DNA of 35,298 nt from a virus, in IMG/VR virus record IMGVR_UViG_3300042895_003305, positions 1-35,298 of that record; one strand, 5' to 3'. Below the pieces are notes generated by a model. That model was not told the origin of the DNA, made no database searches, and saw only the letters and a list, made by a program, of their open reading frames with translations. The position numbers were made by a program, and so were the translations under genes. Positions 22,541 to 29,870 of this stretch are shown here, in pieces. Numbering within the stretch: position 1 is the first letter of the stretch; the number at the start of each line of letters is the position of its first letter.

Positions 22541-24360
22541 GCGTGCAGGCTCTTTAGCCAGTCATCGATCGAGCCGGAGGTGTCGCCTGCCATCGCTGCC
22601 CCCACTGCCATACACAGCGCTACAGCTGCGTCGATCTTGTTGATGGCCCGCTGCTTGGAAAGCCACTTATTGTCCCAGCGGTCGGTCTCTGTGACCGCTG
22701 ACATCATCGCTGAAATCAGCACCGGATTTCGCTTAAGGCGGATCCGGCCTTCAAGGATCAGTTCTTCGAGATGCCGCAGTGAGCCTGGCATCCATAGACC
22801 TTCGCTCATCCCATCCTGTGGTTTGCCGCGTTTGGTGCCGCCTTGTGGGTGTTCGACAAAATTGACCGATAGTCCAAGGTCACAGACTTCCTCTTCAAAT
22901 CGGCGAAACGCATAACGGTCGTAGGCCACGGTCTCGACGCGGTAATCACTGTCCAGTTCAGCGAGCGCCTGCGCCACTTGCCGCAAGCTGATGTTCTCGC
23001 CTTGGGGCGCATTCAGAAATCCGCCAGCAACCCATAAGTCATAGGGCTGCTTGTCGCGCAGCACCCGCGCCGACAGCGTATCGCCCGGCGTCCAGACCTC
23101 GACCCAAGCATCAAAACACGGCTTGCCATCCTTTTCGCCATTGCGCTGGACGCCGGCCAGTGCAGTCAAATCCCGGTTCTGGCTGAGGTCCAATCCAAGC
23201 CAGACTGGTTGTCCCCCTTTAGGATCGAACTCGGCCAGCAATGGTTCCAGCGTCGAACGCGCCATCCAGGCTGTTTCGGCATCGGTCCAGATGCAGAAGT
23301 GCAGCCGAAGTATGCCGTTTAACTGACCCGGAATAGCTTTTGCCTGGGCCACAACTTCGGAGAGATACTGCTCGGTGATCGTAACGCCCAAGAGCGGATT
23401 AGCCTTGATCCAGCAACTGGGATCAGTCAGCGGATCGTCGTCCTCATCGAGCGCGCAGACATAGCTGAACGTCGTGTCGTCGATGACTTGGCCGAGGTAA
23501 GTCGGGTCCAGCACCGCATCGGGATTGCCCGCAGCCACACGGACCCCGTGTTCGTGTTCTTCCCAGGCAACTGAATTTCGGTTTGCCCCCGAATTGGTAA
23601 TCATGAACAGCAGCGGATCGCGGCGGAACTTGAAACCGCGCTCCAGCATTTCGATAATCGAGCGGTCCGGTAGCTCGTGGACCTCGTCCGCTAACACAAA
23701 ATAAGGTCGAGGGCCTGACCCTGTCTTGCCCGTATCGCGCGACACCGGGCGAAAGAAACTGCCCGACGGCAAATGCGCGATGTTGAACTCGCGGCCCGGA
23801 CCGCCGGAGAACTCCAACCGACGGGCAAGCGCTGGGGATTGCCGCACCATCTTTACCGCGTCACGGAACAGGATGTTGGCCTGCTCCTTTTTGGCGGCCG
23901 CCGCATAGATCTGAGCACCCGCTTCCTTGCAGGCTGTCATCCCATAAACGCCAATGCCACCGGCAATCGGCGACTTGCCGTTGCCTTTGCCTTGTTCGAT
24001 GTAGGCCCGGCGAAACCGGCGCCTGCCATCCTTGCGCTTCCAGCCAAATAGCGAACCGATAATAAAGGCCTGGCTTGGTTCCAGCTGGAAAGGCTGGCCC
24101 TCGAACTGGCCTTCGGAAAGCTTCAGTACCTCCTCGAAAAAGGCAAAGGCATGATTGGCGGCCGTCTGGTCGAACCAGACGCCATCCCTGCGCTTCAGGT
24201 CCGCGATGTGTCGTCGGCAAGAGTTGCGAACATGCGGCCCGGCTATAGTCTCGCCTGACACGACAGCATTGGCATAAGCCAGCGTGCGATCAGGCGAAGA
24301 AGCGGTCGGCGGGGTCTCCCCCATCTTCTGGCGGCGCGGCCGCGATCCTGCTCCTGGCAC
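22537..24360 (-). CDS. terL: Terminase large subunit
   Basis: The 607-residue motor-nuclease packages DNA into the prohead. The ATPase carries a Walker A variant EQGKGNGKS at residues 122-130 and Walker B with D225-E226 in VLADEVHEL. The nuclease begins with WLGLDLSQNRDLTAL and continues with VAYDRYAF and a final NKIDAAVALCMAVG. These are hallmarks of the HK97-like large subunits. The listed start is GTG at 24360, which overlaps terS by 71 bases; ATG at 24324 (MGETPPT) is an equally good choice, and neither has a strong ribosome-binding site. It couples to the portal by ATGA. Confidence 0.95.
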   Translation of the reverse strand: MPGAGSRPRRQKMGETPPTASSPDRTLAYANAVVSGETIAGPHVRNSCRRHIADLKRRDGVWFDQTAANHAFAFFEEVLKLSEGQFEGQPFQLEPSQAFIIGSLFGWKRKDGRRRFRRAYIEQGKGNGKSPIAGGIGVYGMTACKEAGAQIYAAAAKKEQANILFRDAVKMVRQSPALARRLEFSGGPGREFNIAHLPSGSFFRPVSRDTGKTGSGPRPYFVLADEVHELPDRSIIEMLERGFKFRRDPLLFMITNSGANRNSVAWEEHEHGVRVAAGNPDAVLDPTYLGQVIDDTTFSYVCALDEDDDPLTDPSCWIKANPLLGVTITEQYLSEVVAQAKAIPGQLNGILRLHFCIWTDAETAWMARSTLEPLLAEFDPKGGQPVWLGLDLSQNRDLTALAGVQRNGEKDGKPCFDAWVEVWTPGDTLSARVLRDKQPYDLWVAGGFLNAPQGENISLRQVAQALAELDSDYRVETVAYDRYAFRRFEEEVCDLGLSVNFVEHPQGGTKRGKPQDGMSEGLWMPGSLRHLEELILEGRIRLKRNPVLISAMMSAVTETDRWDNKWLSKQRAINKIDAAVALCMAVGAAMAGDTSGSIDDWLKSLHA

Positions 24361-24772
24361 TGGGCGTCATCCCGAATTCTGCAGCGTAGCGCATCATGTC
24401 CGCGGCTGCCTTGTTGGCGGTGCCAACCAGAGGGTTCTGGATCGCGTTGCCGTTGGTAGTCTTGATCATCAGGCCGCCTGTTAATTGGTCCTTCTGCGCC
24501 ATCTTAGCGATTGCCCGTTCCGCCTGGACCCAGCGGCCATAGGCCTGCGCATAGGCAGCTAGGGCCGACCGGTCGATCTCGGAAAGAACTCCCAGATTAT
24601 AGAGATCCGTTGCAACCCGGTTCCATTCCTCTACCGCATCTGCAGTGAGGTGGGCCGGCGGCGCTGGAAGGGCCGCTTTGGTTCTGGCTTCCTTGCGGTT
24701 CAGTGAACGCTTTCCAGGATTGCCGGTGACCAGCTTGAGATGGGTTGGCTTTGGTTTTGTTCCAGGCTTCAT
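24290..24772 (-). CDS. terS: Terminase small subunit (P27 family)
   Basis: The 160-residue product starts MKPGTKPKPTHLKLVTGNPG, the diagnostic P27-type beginning. The ATG at 24772 has AGGAG seven bases upstream and is preferred over one at 24793. The middle is helical (ADAVEEWNRVATDLYNLGVL followed by DRSALAAYAQAYGRWVQAE) and the C-terminus reads NPLVGTANKAAADMMRYAAE with EFGMTPSARSRI. It recognises the packaging start and delivers DNA to TerL. Its upstream region carries the double operator of the divergent higBA pair, so the toxin-antitoxin operator could also touch late-gene transcription. Confidence 0.93.
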   Translation of the reverse strand: MKPGTKPKPTHLKLVTGNPGKRSLNRKEARTKAALPAPPAHLTADAVEEWNRVATDLYNLGVLSEIDRSALAAYAQAYGRWVQAERAIAKMAQKDQLTGGLMIKTTNGNAIQNPLVGTANKAAADMMRYAAEFGMTPSARSRIAAAPPEDGGDPADRFFA

Positions 24773-24807
24773 AGGAAGGCTCCTGTGCCGCATCGCGCTT
24801 CCTATTC

Positions 24808-24843
24808 GTCAAATACCCTTTGACATGTCAAATGATGTTTGAC
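24808..24843. promoter_or_regulatory. Double operator upstream of second higBA pair
   Basis: Two inverted repeats of the form GTCAAA-N5-TTTGAC lie side by side: 24808-24824 (spacer TACCC) and 24827-24843 (spacer TGATG), separated by AT. The inner halves form the 14-bp palindrome TTTGACATGTCAAA. TTGACA at 24820 also resembles a -35 box with CATATG 17 bases on, so bound HigA would block RNA polymerase. The region lies between divergent terS and higB. Confidence 0.8.
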
Positions 24844-24853
24844 ATATGGCTCT

Positions 24854-25138
24854 ATGGATATCGAAAGCATAACCCACAAAGGGCTGCGAAGGTTTTTCGA
24901 AACCGGCAACGCAAAAGGCTTGGTGGGTGACACAGCACGGATCCGCAAGATGCTGGCATTTATTGATGCAGCAGCGAGTTTTAACGAACTGGCCGTGCCT
25001 CCGAATTATGGGTTGCACGAACTGGTTGGCGACAAGGCCGGGCACTGGGCAATGACCGTGACAAAAAACTGGCGTCTGACCTTCATCAAGATTGATGAAG
25101 CGACAATCGCTGAACTTGATATGGAGGATTACCACTGA
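24854..25138 (+). CDS. higB: HigB-type toxin (RelE superfamily)
   Basis: A 94-residue protein starting MDIESITHKGLRRFFETGNA. The pattern GLRRFF, RIRKMLAFIDAA, LHELVGDKAGHWAMTVTKNW and RLTFIKIDEATIAELDMEDY is that of HigB/RelE-family mRNA interferases that cut messages on the ribosome. The ATG at 24854 is preferred; an upstream TTG at 24839 lies inside the operator. It overlaps the antitoxin by one base (TGATG). The toxin-first order is typical of HigBA. It is on the plus strand, opposite to the phage late genes. Confidence 0.88.
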   Translation: MDIESITHKGLRRFFETGNAKGLVGDTARIRKMLAFIDAAASFNELAVPPNYGLHELVGDKAGHWAMTVTKNWRLTFIKIDEATIAELDMEDYH

Positions 25139-25440
25139 TGGCTATAATCATGCACCCCTCGCTAGCTGTTCACCCCGGTGATTGGCTGAAAACCGAAGTA
25201 GTCGTTCCGCACGGCGTTAGCATCAATCACCTCGCAACCTGCTTTCACGTAACGCGCCAGACACTCAGCAATCTTTTCAACGGCCACACGGCCCTTTCCG
25301 CTGAAATGGCGATCAGGTTCGAGAAGGCTTTTGGTATAAAAGCTGATACGCTGATGCGCATGCAGACATCGTATGACTTGGCTCAAGCCCGCGCCCATGC
25401 CGATGACATTATTGTTGATAGGGTTCTGGCTGCTGCCTAA
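25138..25440 (+). CDS. higA: HigA-type antitoxin
   Basis: The 100-residue product contains the HigA/VapI beginning HPGDWLKTEVVVPHGVSINH and the XRE-type helix-turn-helix INHLATCFHVTRQTLSNLFN (about residues 28-48), followed by HTALSAEMAIRFEKAFGI. It binds its toxin and represses the operon, most likely at the double GTCAAA operator upstream. GGAGG lies about ten bases before the ATG. It ends five bases before the end of the convergent methyltransferase gene. Confidence 0.92.
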   Translation: MAIIMHPSLAVHPGDWLKTEVVVPHGVSINHLATCFHVTRQTLSNLFNGHTALSAEMAIRFEKAFGIKADTLMRMQTSYDLAQARAHADDIIVDRVLAAA

Positions 25441-25445
25441 GCATC

Positions 25446-26735
25446 TTAGGCCGTTGCGCAATCACTGGAAACGGGCGCGGGTTCTTTTCCGGCGATTTCG
25501 TTAAACGTTCGGCCATCAGCTTCATGGACCGCGTCCTTTCCCGTAAAATCCTGCCAGCGTTGAACAATGACGTCGGCATATTTGGGGTCAAGTTCCATCA
25601 ACCGGCATCGTCTGCCCTGCTGTTCACAAGCGATCAACGTCGAGCCCGAACCTCCAAAAAGGTCAACCACTAAAGCGCCGCGGGCCGAGGAATTCAGTAG
25701 CGCACGTTCAATCAATTGCGTCGGTTTCGTGGTCGGATGCAGATCAGAGACCCTCGGCCTAGGAATGTTCCAGATGTCGGACTGCTTGCGGTCCGGCACA
25801 TGCATGATCCGTGGTCCGTCTTCGTTCCATCCATACCATAAGGGCTCGTACTGGGTGTGATAGTCCTTGCGCGAGAGGACGAGCGCATCCTTCACCCAGA
25901 TGATCGTCGACGACCAATGAAATTTAGCTTCGCGCAACCCCTTGTCGATCGCAGGCCATTCCTGAGCGCTCATGACAACGTAAGCAAGCGCACCAGGCTT
26001 GGTGACGACATAGAATGAGGCACAAAACCCACTTACAAATTCGCACCACTTGGCTTCGTCCATATGATCGTTCAGGATTTTACGGGGCTTATATCCTTGC
26101 GCATTGCCTGCTTTGACCGCGCCATAATTTACATTCCAAGGTGGATCGGTGAACAACATATCACCAAGCTCACCCTGCATCAGTTTGTCGACATCAGTCT
26201 GGACAGTGCTATCGCCGCACACAAGCCGATGATCGCCCATGATCCAAACATCACCCGGCACTGAAACAGGCGTCTGCGGCAAATCTGGGACGGTGTCAGG
26301 ATCCGTCAACCCTTCACTGCTTTGCGCCAGCAGACCTCCAAGTTCGTTGTCGGAAAATCCCGTGAGCATTAGGCCAAAGTCGAGGCTCTGCAGATCCTCC
26401 AATTCAACTGCCAAGAGTTCAAGATCCCAACCAGCGTTCAGTGCCAACTTATTGTCGGCTATCACATAGGCCTTCTTCTGGGCCTCGCTCCAGCCTTTGG
26501 CTACCATCACCGGAATCTCGGCAAGGCCAAGTTTACGCGCCGCGAGCACCCTGCCATGGCCTGCGATCAGGCCGCCGTCCTCGTCCATTAGAACCGGGAC
26601 CGTCCAGCCCCATTCACGGATCGAGGCGGCAATCTGTGCCACCTGCTCGTCGCTGTGAGTGCGGGCGTTGCGGGCATAGGGCACGAGTGCCGATACGCTT
26701 CTGCGCTCGACCTGATCAGCTGGCCATTGTGTCAT
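25446..26735 (-). CDS. DNA methyltransferase with N-terminal ParB domain
   Basis: A 429-residue fusion. Residues about 10-90 are a ParB/sulfiredoxin-like domain with GGLIAGHGRVLAARKLG. The rest is an amino-methyltransferase of beta type: motif IV DPPW at residues 197-200 comes before motif I DLFGGSGST at residues 358-366, and HPTTKPTQLIERAL lies between. It should methylate adenine N6 or cytosine N4 in a specific sequence using SAM. No partner restriction enzyme lies beside it, so it is an orphan, probably protecting phage DNA or regulating it. GGAG lies five bases before the ATG. It is flanked by two plus-strand toxin-antitoxin pairs. Confidence 0.93.
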   Translation of the reverse strand: MTQWPADQVERRSVSALVPYARNARTHSDEQVAQIAASIREWGWTVPVLMDEDGGLIAGHGRVLAARKLGLAEIPVMVAKGWSEAQKKAYVIADNKLALNAGWDLELLAVELEDLQSLDFGLMLTGFSDNELGGLLAQSSEGLTDPDTVPDLPQTPVSVPGDVWIMGDHRLVCGDSTVQTDVDKLMQGELGDMLFTDPPWNVNYGAVKAGNAQGYKPRKILNDHMDEAKWCEFVSGFCASFYVVTKPGALAYVVMSAQEWPAIDKGLREAKFHWSSTIIWVKDALVLSRKDYHTQYEPLWYGWNEDGPRIMHVPDRKQSDIWNIPRPRVSDLHPTTKPTQLIERALLNSSARGALVVDLFGGSGSTLIACEQQGRRCRLMELDPKYADVIVQRWQDFTGKDAVHEADGRTFNEIAGKEPAPVSSDCATA

Positions 26736-26770
26736 GCTGTCTCCGGGGGTGCATTGAATGGGTAGACAAA

Positions 26771-26788
26771 GTTATCAAATATGTTAAC
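26771..26788. promoter_or_regulatory. Imperfect palindrome upstream of first higBA pair
   Basis: GTTATCAAATATGTTAAC reads as an 18-bp palindrome with 14 of 18 positions symmetric, in an A+T-rich stretch between the methyltransferase start (26735) and the toxin start (26797). It is a candidate operator for the adjacent HTH antitoxin and may also affect the divergent methyltransferase promoter. It is much weaker than the GTCAAA array of the other pair. Confidence 0.4.
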
Positions 26789-26796
26789 ACGCCGTC

Positions 26797-27117
26797 ATGT
26801 GGACGATCCTCTACTACAACGATCGCGTGAGGCGGGAGATCGAGGAGTGGCCTGTCGGCATCTTTGCCGACTACCTCCGCCTCGTTGAATGGCTGGAGGA
26901 AGATGGCCTCGATCTTCGAATGCCACATTCACGGGCCATGAGCGGAGGATTGTTCGAATTACGGTGCAAGGGTGCCGAGGGGATCGGCCGCGCGTTCTAC
27001 TGTACGCAGGTCGGTCGTGAGTTGGTGATCTTGCATAGCATACTGAAAAAGAGCCAGGCGACGCCCGATAAGGACCTCAAGCTGGCTCGCAAGCGGTTGA
27101 AGGAGGTGCAGTCATGA
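26797..27117 (+). CDS. Toxin of Gp49-like (DUF891) HigB type
   Basis: The 106-residue product starts MWTILYYNDRVRREIEEWP and contains LVEWLEEDGLDLRMPHSRAM, GGLFELRCKGAEGIGRAFYC and LVILHSILKKSQATP, the sequence style of phage-derived Gp49-like (DUF891) toxins of the RelE superfamily. The L-(F/W)-ELR motif and the C-terminal Lys/Arg-rich helix (DKDLKLARKRLKEV) are the usual active region. It overlaps its antitoxin by ATGA. It is a separate lineage from the HigB at 24854, so the two systems are not recent duplicates. Confidence 0.88.
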   Translation: MWTILYYNDRVRREIEEWPVGIFADYLRLVEWLEEDGLDLRMPHSRAMSGGLFELRCKGAEGIGRAFYCTQVGRELVILHSILKKSQATPDKDLKLARKRLKEVQS

Positions 27118-27425
27118 GTGATCAAGGTTTTAAGCCTGTCCGTCACGACGGGAAAAAGGCTCTGGAAAAGGCGATGCAACGTCCTGGCTTCAAAGAGGCC
27201 TGGGAAGCGGGCGCCGATGAATATGCCGCGCTGCGGTCTTTACTTGAGGCGCGCAAACAATCGGGCCTGACCCAGGACGAAATTGCGGTCCGGATGGGGA
27301 CCTCCAAGAGTGCTGTCTCGCGCCTGGAAAGCTCGATGCGCGATCCTAAACACTCGCCAACATTCGAGACGATCCGCCGCTATGCTAAAGCCTGCGGCAA
27401 GCGCGTCGAACTCCAGCTGGTTTAG
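27114..27425 (+). CDS. HTH antitoxin (HigA-like, XRE family)
   Basis: A 103-residue protein whose N-terminal half (VRHDGKKALEKAMQRPGFKE) is likely to bind toxin. The C-terminal half has a clear XRE helix-turn-helix, LTQDEIAVRMGTSKSAVSRL at residues 52-71, followed by FETIRRYAKACGKRVELQL. It neutralises the DUF891-type toxin and should repress the pair. It converges on the HNH endonuclease gene, 98 bases away. Confidence 0.92.
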   Translation: MSDQGFKPVRHDGKKALEKAMQRPGFKEAWEAGADEYAALRSLLEARKQSGLTQDEIAVRMGTSKSAVSRLESSMRDPKHSPTFETIRRYAKACGKRVELQLV

Positions 27426-27523
27426 ATTTGACCCCCGGTCGCTAACTCGCGGTTGCGCGTTTTTTGGACCATGCGCGGTTTCCCCCGCCAAAGCCCCAGA
27501 CTTTCGCACCGCCCCCGGCCTGG

Positions 27524-27787
27524 TCACCCGATCGGCCACCCGTCGGGCCCTACGGCGACCGTCCTGCGCTGGCCGAATTGTTCGGCAGTCCGCTTGGCGT
27601 GGCACTCGGAGCAAAGGCAGCGGATGTTGCTGTCCTCGTCCGATCCGCCGTGGGCAAGCGGCACGATGTGGTCAGGCACAGTCGCCTCGCGCACTATCCC
27701 GGCGCGGGCACAATCCCGACAGAGGGGCTCGGAGCGAAGGCGGCGGAGCCGTTGGGCAACAGCCGCTCGCCCTCGCAGGCGAGCCAT
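27524..27787 (-). CDS. HNH endonuclease
   Basis: The 87-residue nuclease has CRDC and CSEC zinc-binding pairs around the HNH core: DHIVPLAHGG with the catalytic His, then DEDSNIRCLCSECHAKRTAE. The first half is very basic (MARLRGRAAVAQRLRRLRSE). HNH proteins of this size near terminase genes often assist packaging cleavage in HK97-type phages. Here about 2.7 kb of methyltransferase and toxin-antitoxin genes separate it from terS, which suggests later insertion between the two. Confidence 0.9.
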   Translation of the reverse strand: MARLRGRAAVAQRLRRLRSEPLCRDCARAGIVREATVPDHIVPLAHGGSDEDSNIRCLCSECHAKRTAEQFGQRRTVAVGPDGWPIG

Positions 27788-27804
27788 GCTAGTGCGCCTC
27801 CGTT

Positions 27805-28020
27805 ATGTCAGAACGTCGATACATTACCAACGAAGCCTGCACTAAATCGATCGACGAAGATGGTTCGATCTGCGGCGAGCCGTCGAACATCATCGAACAG
27901 CGTACTGATCCCAACAGCGGTTTGATCATCGCGATCGCCGAATGCCGGGCCGGTCACCAATTCTCTGCATCATTCGATCAAGAAACTGGCCAAGTCTACA
28001 ATCGGCGTTGGATCGCCTAA
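27805..28020 (+). CDS. Small hypothetical protein with Cys/His residues
   Basis: A 71-residue plus-strand ORF starting MSERRYITNEACTKSIDEDG. It has Cys at 12 and 23, then a C-x3-H near residue 48 (AECRAGHQF), which could be a metal site. It ends in ETGQVYNRRWIA. The ATG is 17 bases from the divergent HNH start and has no strong ribosome-binding site, so expression is uncertain. A hairpin follows its stop at 28029-28055. Amino-acid composition is protein-like. No family is recognised. Confidence 0.5.
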   Translation: MSERRYITNEACTKSIDEDGSICGEPSNIIEQRTDPNSGLIIAIAECRAGHQFSASFDQETGQVYNRRWIA

Positions 28021-28028
28021 ACGAACAA

Positions 28029-28055
28029 CGCCCGGAAGCTGGTGAGCTCCGGGCG
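28029..28055 (+). terminator. Hairpin after small plus-strand gene
   Basis: CGCCCGG-A-AGCT and AGCTCCGGGCG form an 11-bp stem with one bulged A around a GGTG loop, beginning eight bases after the 71-residue gene. No T run follows, so it is a weak intrinsic terminator or an RNA-stabilising end. Its presence supports the reality of the small gene. The remaining bases to 28179 show nothing clear. Confidence 0.45.
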
Positions 28056-28179
28056 CAGTTCTGAATTCTCAATTTCGGAAATACTCCTAGGCTGTAAATC
28101 CCAGCCAGTCAAATAGTTATTTCCTTTTGAATCATTGCCTTACGACTAGATTGATTGCGCTTCACCACGTCGCATTGCG

Positions 28180-28761
28180 TCAGGGACTGTCGAGGCGGAT
28201 GCGATAAAGTTTTGCCAGGGCATCAAGACCGTGGCCCAGCCACTTCAAGTCCGCAGCCGACCAAAGCGCCGCATCGACATCGTAGCAGACGAGGGAATGA
28301 ACCAACAGGCTGGGTCCGCGCCTCGTGCCAGCCGGCATATCCCGGTCAGCATCGCGTAGCACCATCGTCGCGGCAGCAGCCTCCTTCCGGATCCGATCGA
28401 TGAGCTCGGGGTCATGGACAGGTTCACCCCCGCCGAAGATCCCCTCGTTGATGAGGAGTCCGGTGACCGAGCGCGGCTGCGCCATGGGCAAGCCGACCAC
28501 TGCCCGGTGCCGAGCCATGGTCTCGCCGTAGAGCTCCCCAGCCGCATACTGGCTGAGCGTGATAGCGCCGACAAAGGCCAGTCGGCCAAGTGCGGTTCCC
28601 AGCCGCTCGTCCTTTGCCTGACGCTCGCTGACCCCGAAGTGTCGTTGGCGTGCCTCCAGCACTGTCGACATCACCTCCCGCTGGGTCTCTTCGAGACGCG
28701 GCTGAACGAGCTTTCCAGAAGGGTGGCGCTTGCCGGCCTTGCGCTTACGACCGCGAGCCAT
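28180..28761 (-). CDS. Hypothetical protein
   Basis: The 193-residue product starts MARGRKRKAGKRHPSGKLVQ, strongly basic for the first 20 residues, then a helical part (QREVMSTVLEARQRHFGVSE) and a less charged C-terminal half with LWSAADLKWLGHGLDALAKL. GGAGG lies five bases before the ATG at 28761, which is preferred over a longer frame to 28923. It overlaps the small gene upstream by 17 bases. The basic head suggests nucleic-acid binding; its place ahead of the HNH gene might fit a packaging or late-control role. No family is recognised. Confidence 0.65.
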   Translation of the reverse strand: MARGRKRKAGKRHPSGKLVQPRLEETQREVMSTVLEARQRHFGVSERQAKDERLGTALGRLAFVGAITLSQYAAGELYGETMARHRAVVGLPMAQPRSVTGLLINEGIFGGGEPVHDPELIDRIRKEAAAATMVLRDADRDMPAGTRRGPSLLVHSLVCYDVDAALWSAADLKWLGHGLDALAKLYRIRLDSP

Positions 28762-28951
28762 GGGCGCCTCCCCTGCCTTCACTTCCGTAGAGACGCTCGC
28801 CCAGCTCGCGGATAAACTCCCGCTCGCTGAAGCTAAGGCGCCTGTCGGAAGGCGAGACCGCAAGAATCCCGCGTTGCCGCCACCCATCGCGGGCGAGCTC
28901 GAAGGCATCGCGCTGCCGGGCATGACTGTAGATCGGGGAGATGGCAGCCAT
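28745..28951 (-). CDS. Small hypothetical protein
   Basis: A 68-residue protein beginning MAAISPIYSHARQRDAFELA and containing RDGWRQRGILAVSPSDRRLS and FSEREFIRELGERLYG. The start overlaps the stop of the DUF6378-type gene (TGATG) and the end overlaps the next gene by 17 bases, so it is embedded in the coupled operon. It is Arg-rich and helical. I recognise no family; the position argues that it is real and translated by coupling. Confidence 0.6.
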   Translation of the reverse strand: MAAISPIYSHARQRDAFELARDGWRQRGILAVSPSDRRLSFSEREFIRELGERLYGSEGRGGAHGSRS

Positions 28952-29205
28952 CAGCGCACCTCCCGCAGCAAAGCCGCGTAACCGATGACATCTACCATGC
29001 TGTCGATGTGACCGGGATCGTAAGCCAGCCGAACAAGCTTGAGGTCGATCATGCACAGGGCGACCTGTGACGGTGTGACGGGCGTGCCGAGCGTGATCGA
29101 CCAGCGGTCGGCAACGGCGCGAAACTGCTCGGCTGGATCGCCGTAATCGTCGCGCCGTTCTTCGAGCACCTTGGCGGTGTGGCCGAGAATGGACCAGGTG
29201 GTCAT
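28951..29205 (-). CDS. DUF6378-type protein, possibly MazG-like
   Basis: The 84-residue product contains RRDDYGDPAEQFRAVADRWS, TPSQVALCMIDLKLVRLAYD and HIDSMVDVIGYAALLREV. This pattern (YGD, then a D-x-K-x-x-R-L helix, then D-x-x-D-x-x-GY) is that of the phage family DUF6378, whose acidic helices resemble MazG-type nucleotide pyrophosphohydrolases. If so it may act on nucleotides during phage replication. It overlaps the resolvase gene upstream by ATGA and the next gene by TGATG. Confidence 0.7.
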   Translation of the reverse strand: MTTWSILGHTAKVLEERRDDYGDPAEQFRAVADRWSITLGTPVTPSQVALCMIDLKLVRLAYDPGHIDSMVDVIGYAALLREVR

Positions 29206-29738
29206 CGCACACCTCCCCGGGTTTCAATGGCCCAAAGCAGGATGGCGAGTGCGTCAGCCTCGTTGTCATCCCGAGGTGCAAAGCCACGGGAACGGATCGC
29301 ATTGATTACCGCGGCCTTGTCGGCATTGCCCTTTCCCGTGGCAAATCGCTTGATGGTTCCCACCGGCACGCCCTGGTAGGCAACGAGGTGCTCTTCGCAC
29401 CAAGCCGATAGGACTGCAAGCAGACCGCCGTAGATGTGGGCGGCATCAGTGCCAACATGACGGCGGACCTCTTCGAAGTAGATCGCCTCGATCGGCCCAG
29501 CGTCCTGATCGAGATCTTCCAGCCAGCGCCGGAAACGCAGGAAGCGCATGCCGCCACCATCGTAGCGAGTGTTCTTTAGCAATACGGTGCCGCTGGACGT
29601 GTAGTCGTCAGCGGTCCTCAGCGCCCAACCAGTGCTGGTGCCGAGATCAAGGGCCAGCAAGGATCCGCGCATCACTGTCACGCGCCTCGCAGCCGGGGTT
29701 GCGCTGCGCGGAGGCGCAGGCAAAGTCGAAACATCCAT
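29202..29738 (-). CDS. RuvC-like Holliday junction resolvase
   Basis: The 178-residue protein has an RNase H-fold nuclease pattern: Asp31 in LLALDLGTSTGWAL, Glu89/Glu90 in EAIYFEEVRRH, and a C-terminal acidic group at residues 157-162 in APRDDNEADALAI. TIKRFATGKGNADKAAVI is typical of RuvC-like phage resolvases. The ATG at 29738 has GGAG seven bases upstream and is preferred to a start at 29807, which would lie inside an inverted repeat. It should resolve branched DNA before packaging. It overlaps the DUF6378-type gene by ATGA. Confidence 0.88.
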   Translation of the reverse strand: MDVSTLPAPPRSATPAARRVTVMRGSLLALDLGTSTGWALRTADDYTSSGTVLLKNTRYDGGGMRFLRFRRWLEDLDQDAGPIEAIYFEEVRRHVGTDAAHIYGGLLAVLSAWCEEHLVAYQGVPVGTIKRFATGKGNADKAAVINAIRSRGFAPRDDNEADALAILLWAIETRGGVR

Positions 29739-29769
29739 GATGATTCTCCAATTGGGGTTTTGTCTGGTG

Positions 29770-29816
29770 CGGACGACGGTGGTTTTGTGCTTGGCGGTAC
29801 GGACCACCGTCGTCCG
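29770..29816. repeat. 14-bp perfect inverted repeat in resolvase leader
   Basis: CGGACGACGGTGGT (29770-29783) and ACCACCGTCGTCCG (29803-29816) are exact inverted copies separated by 19 bases. The element lies in the 132-base gap before the RuvC-like gene. In RNA it would form a very stable hairpin about 31 bases before the start codon. No T run follows on either strand, so it is not a simple terminator; it may be an operator, RNA processing site or attenuator. Confidence 0.7.
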
Positions 29817-29870
29817 ATCTTGGGGGTTTGGGTCTTCAGAACATCGGCGCCTCCATCACAGCGAACGGCA

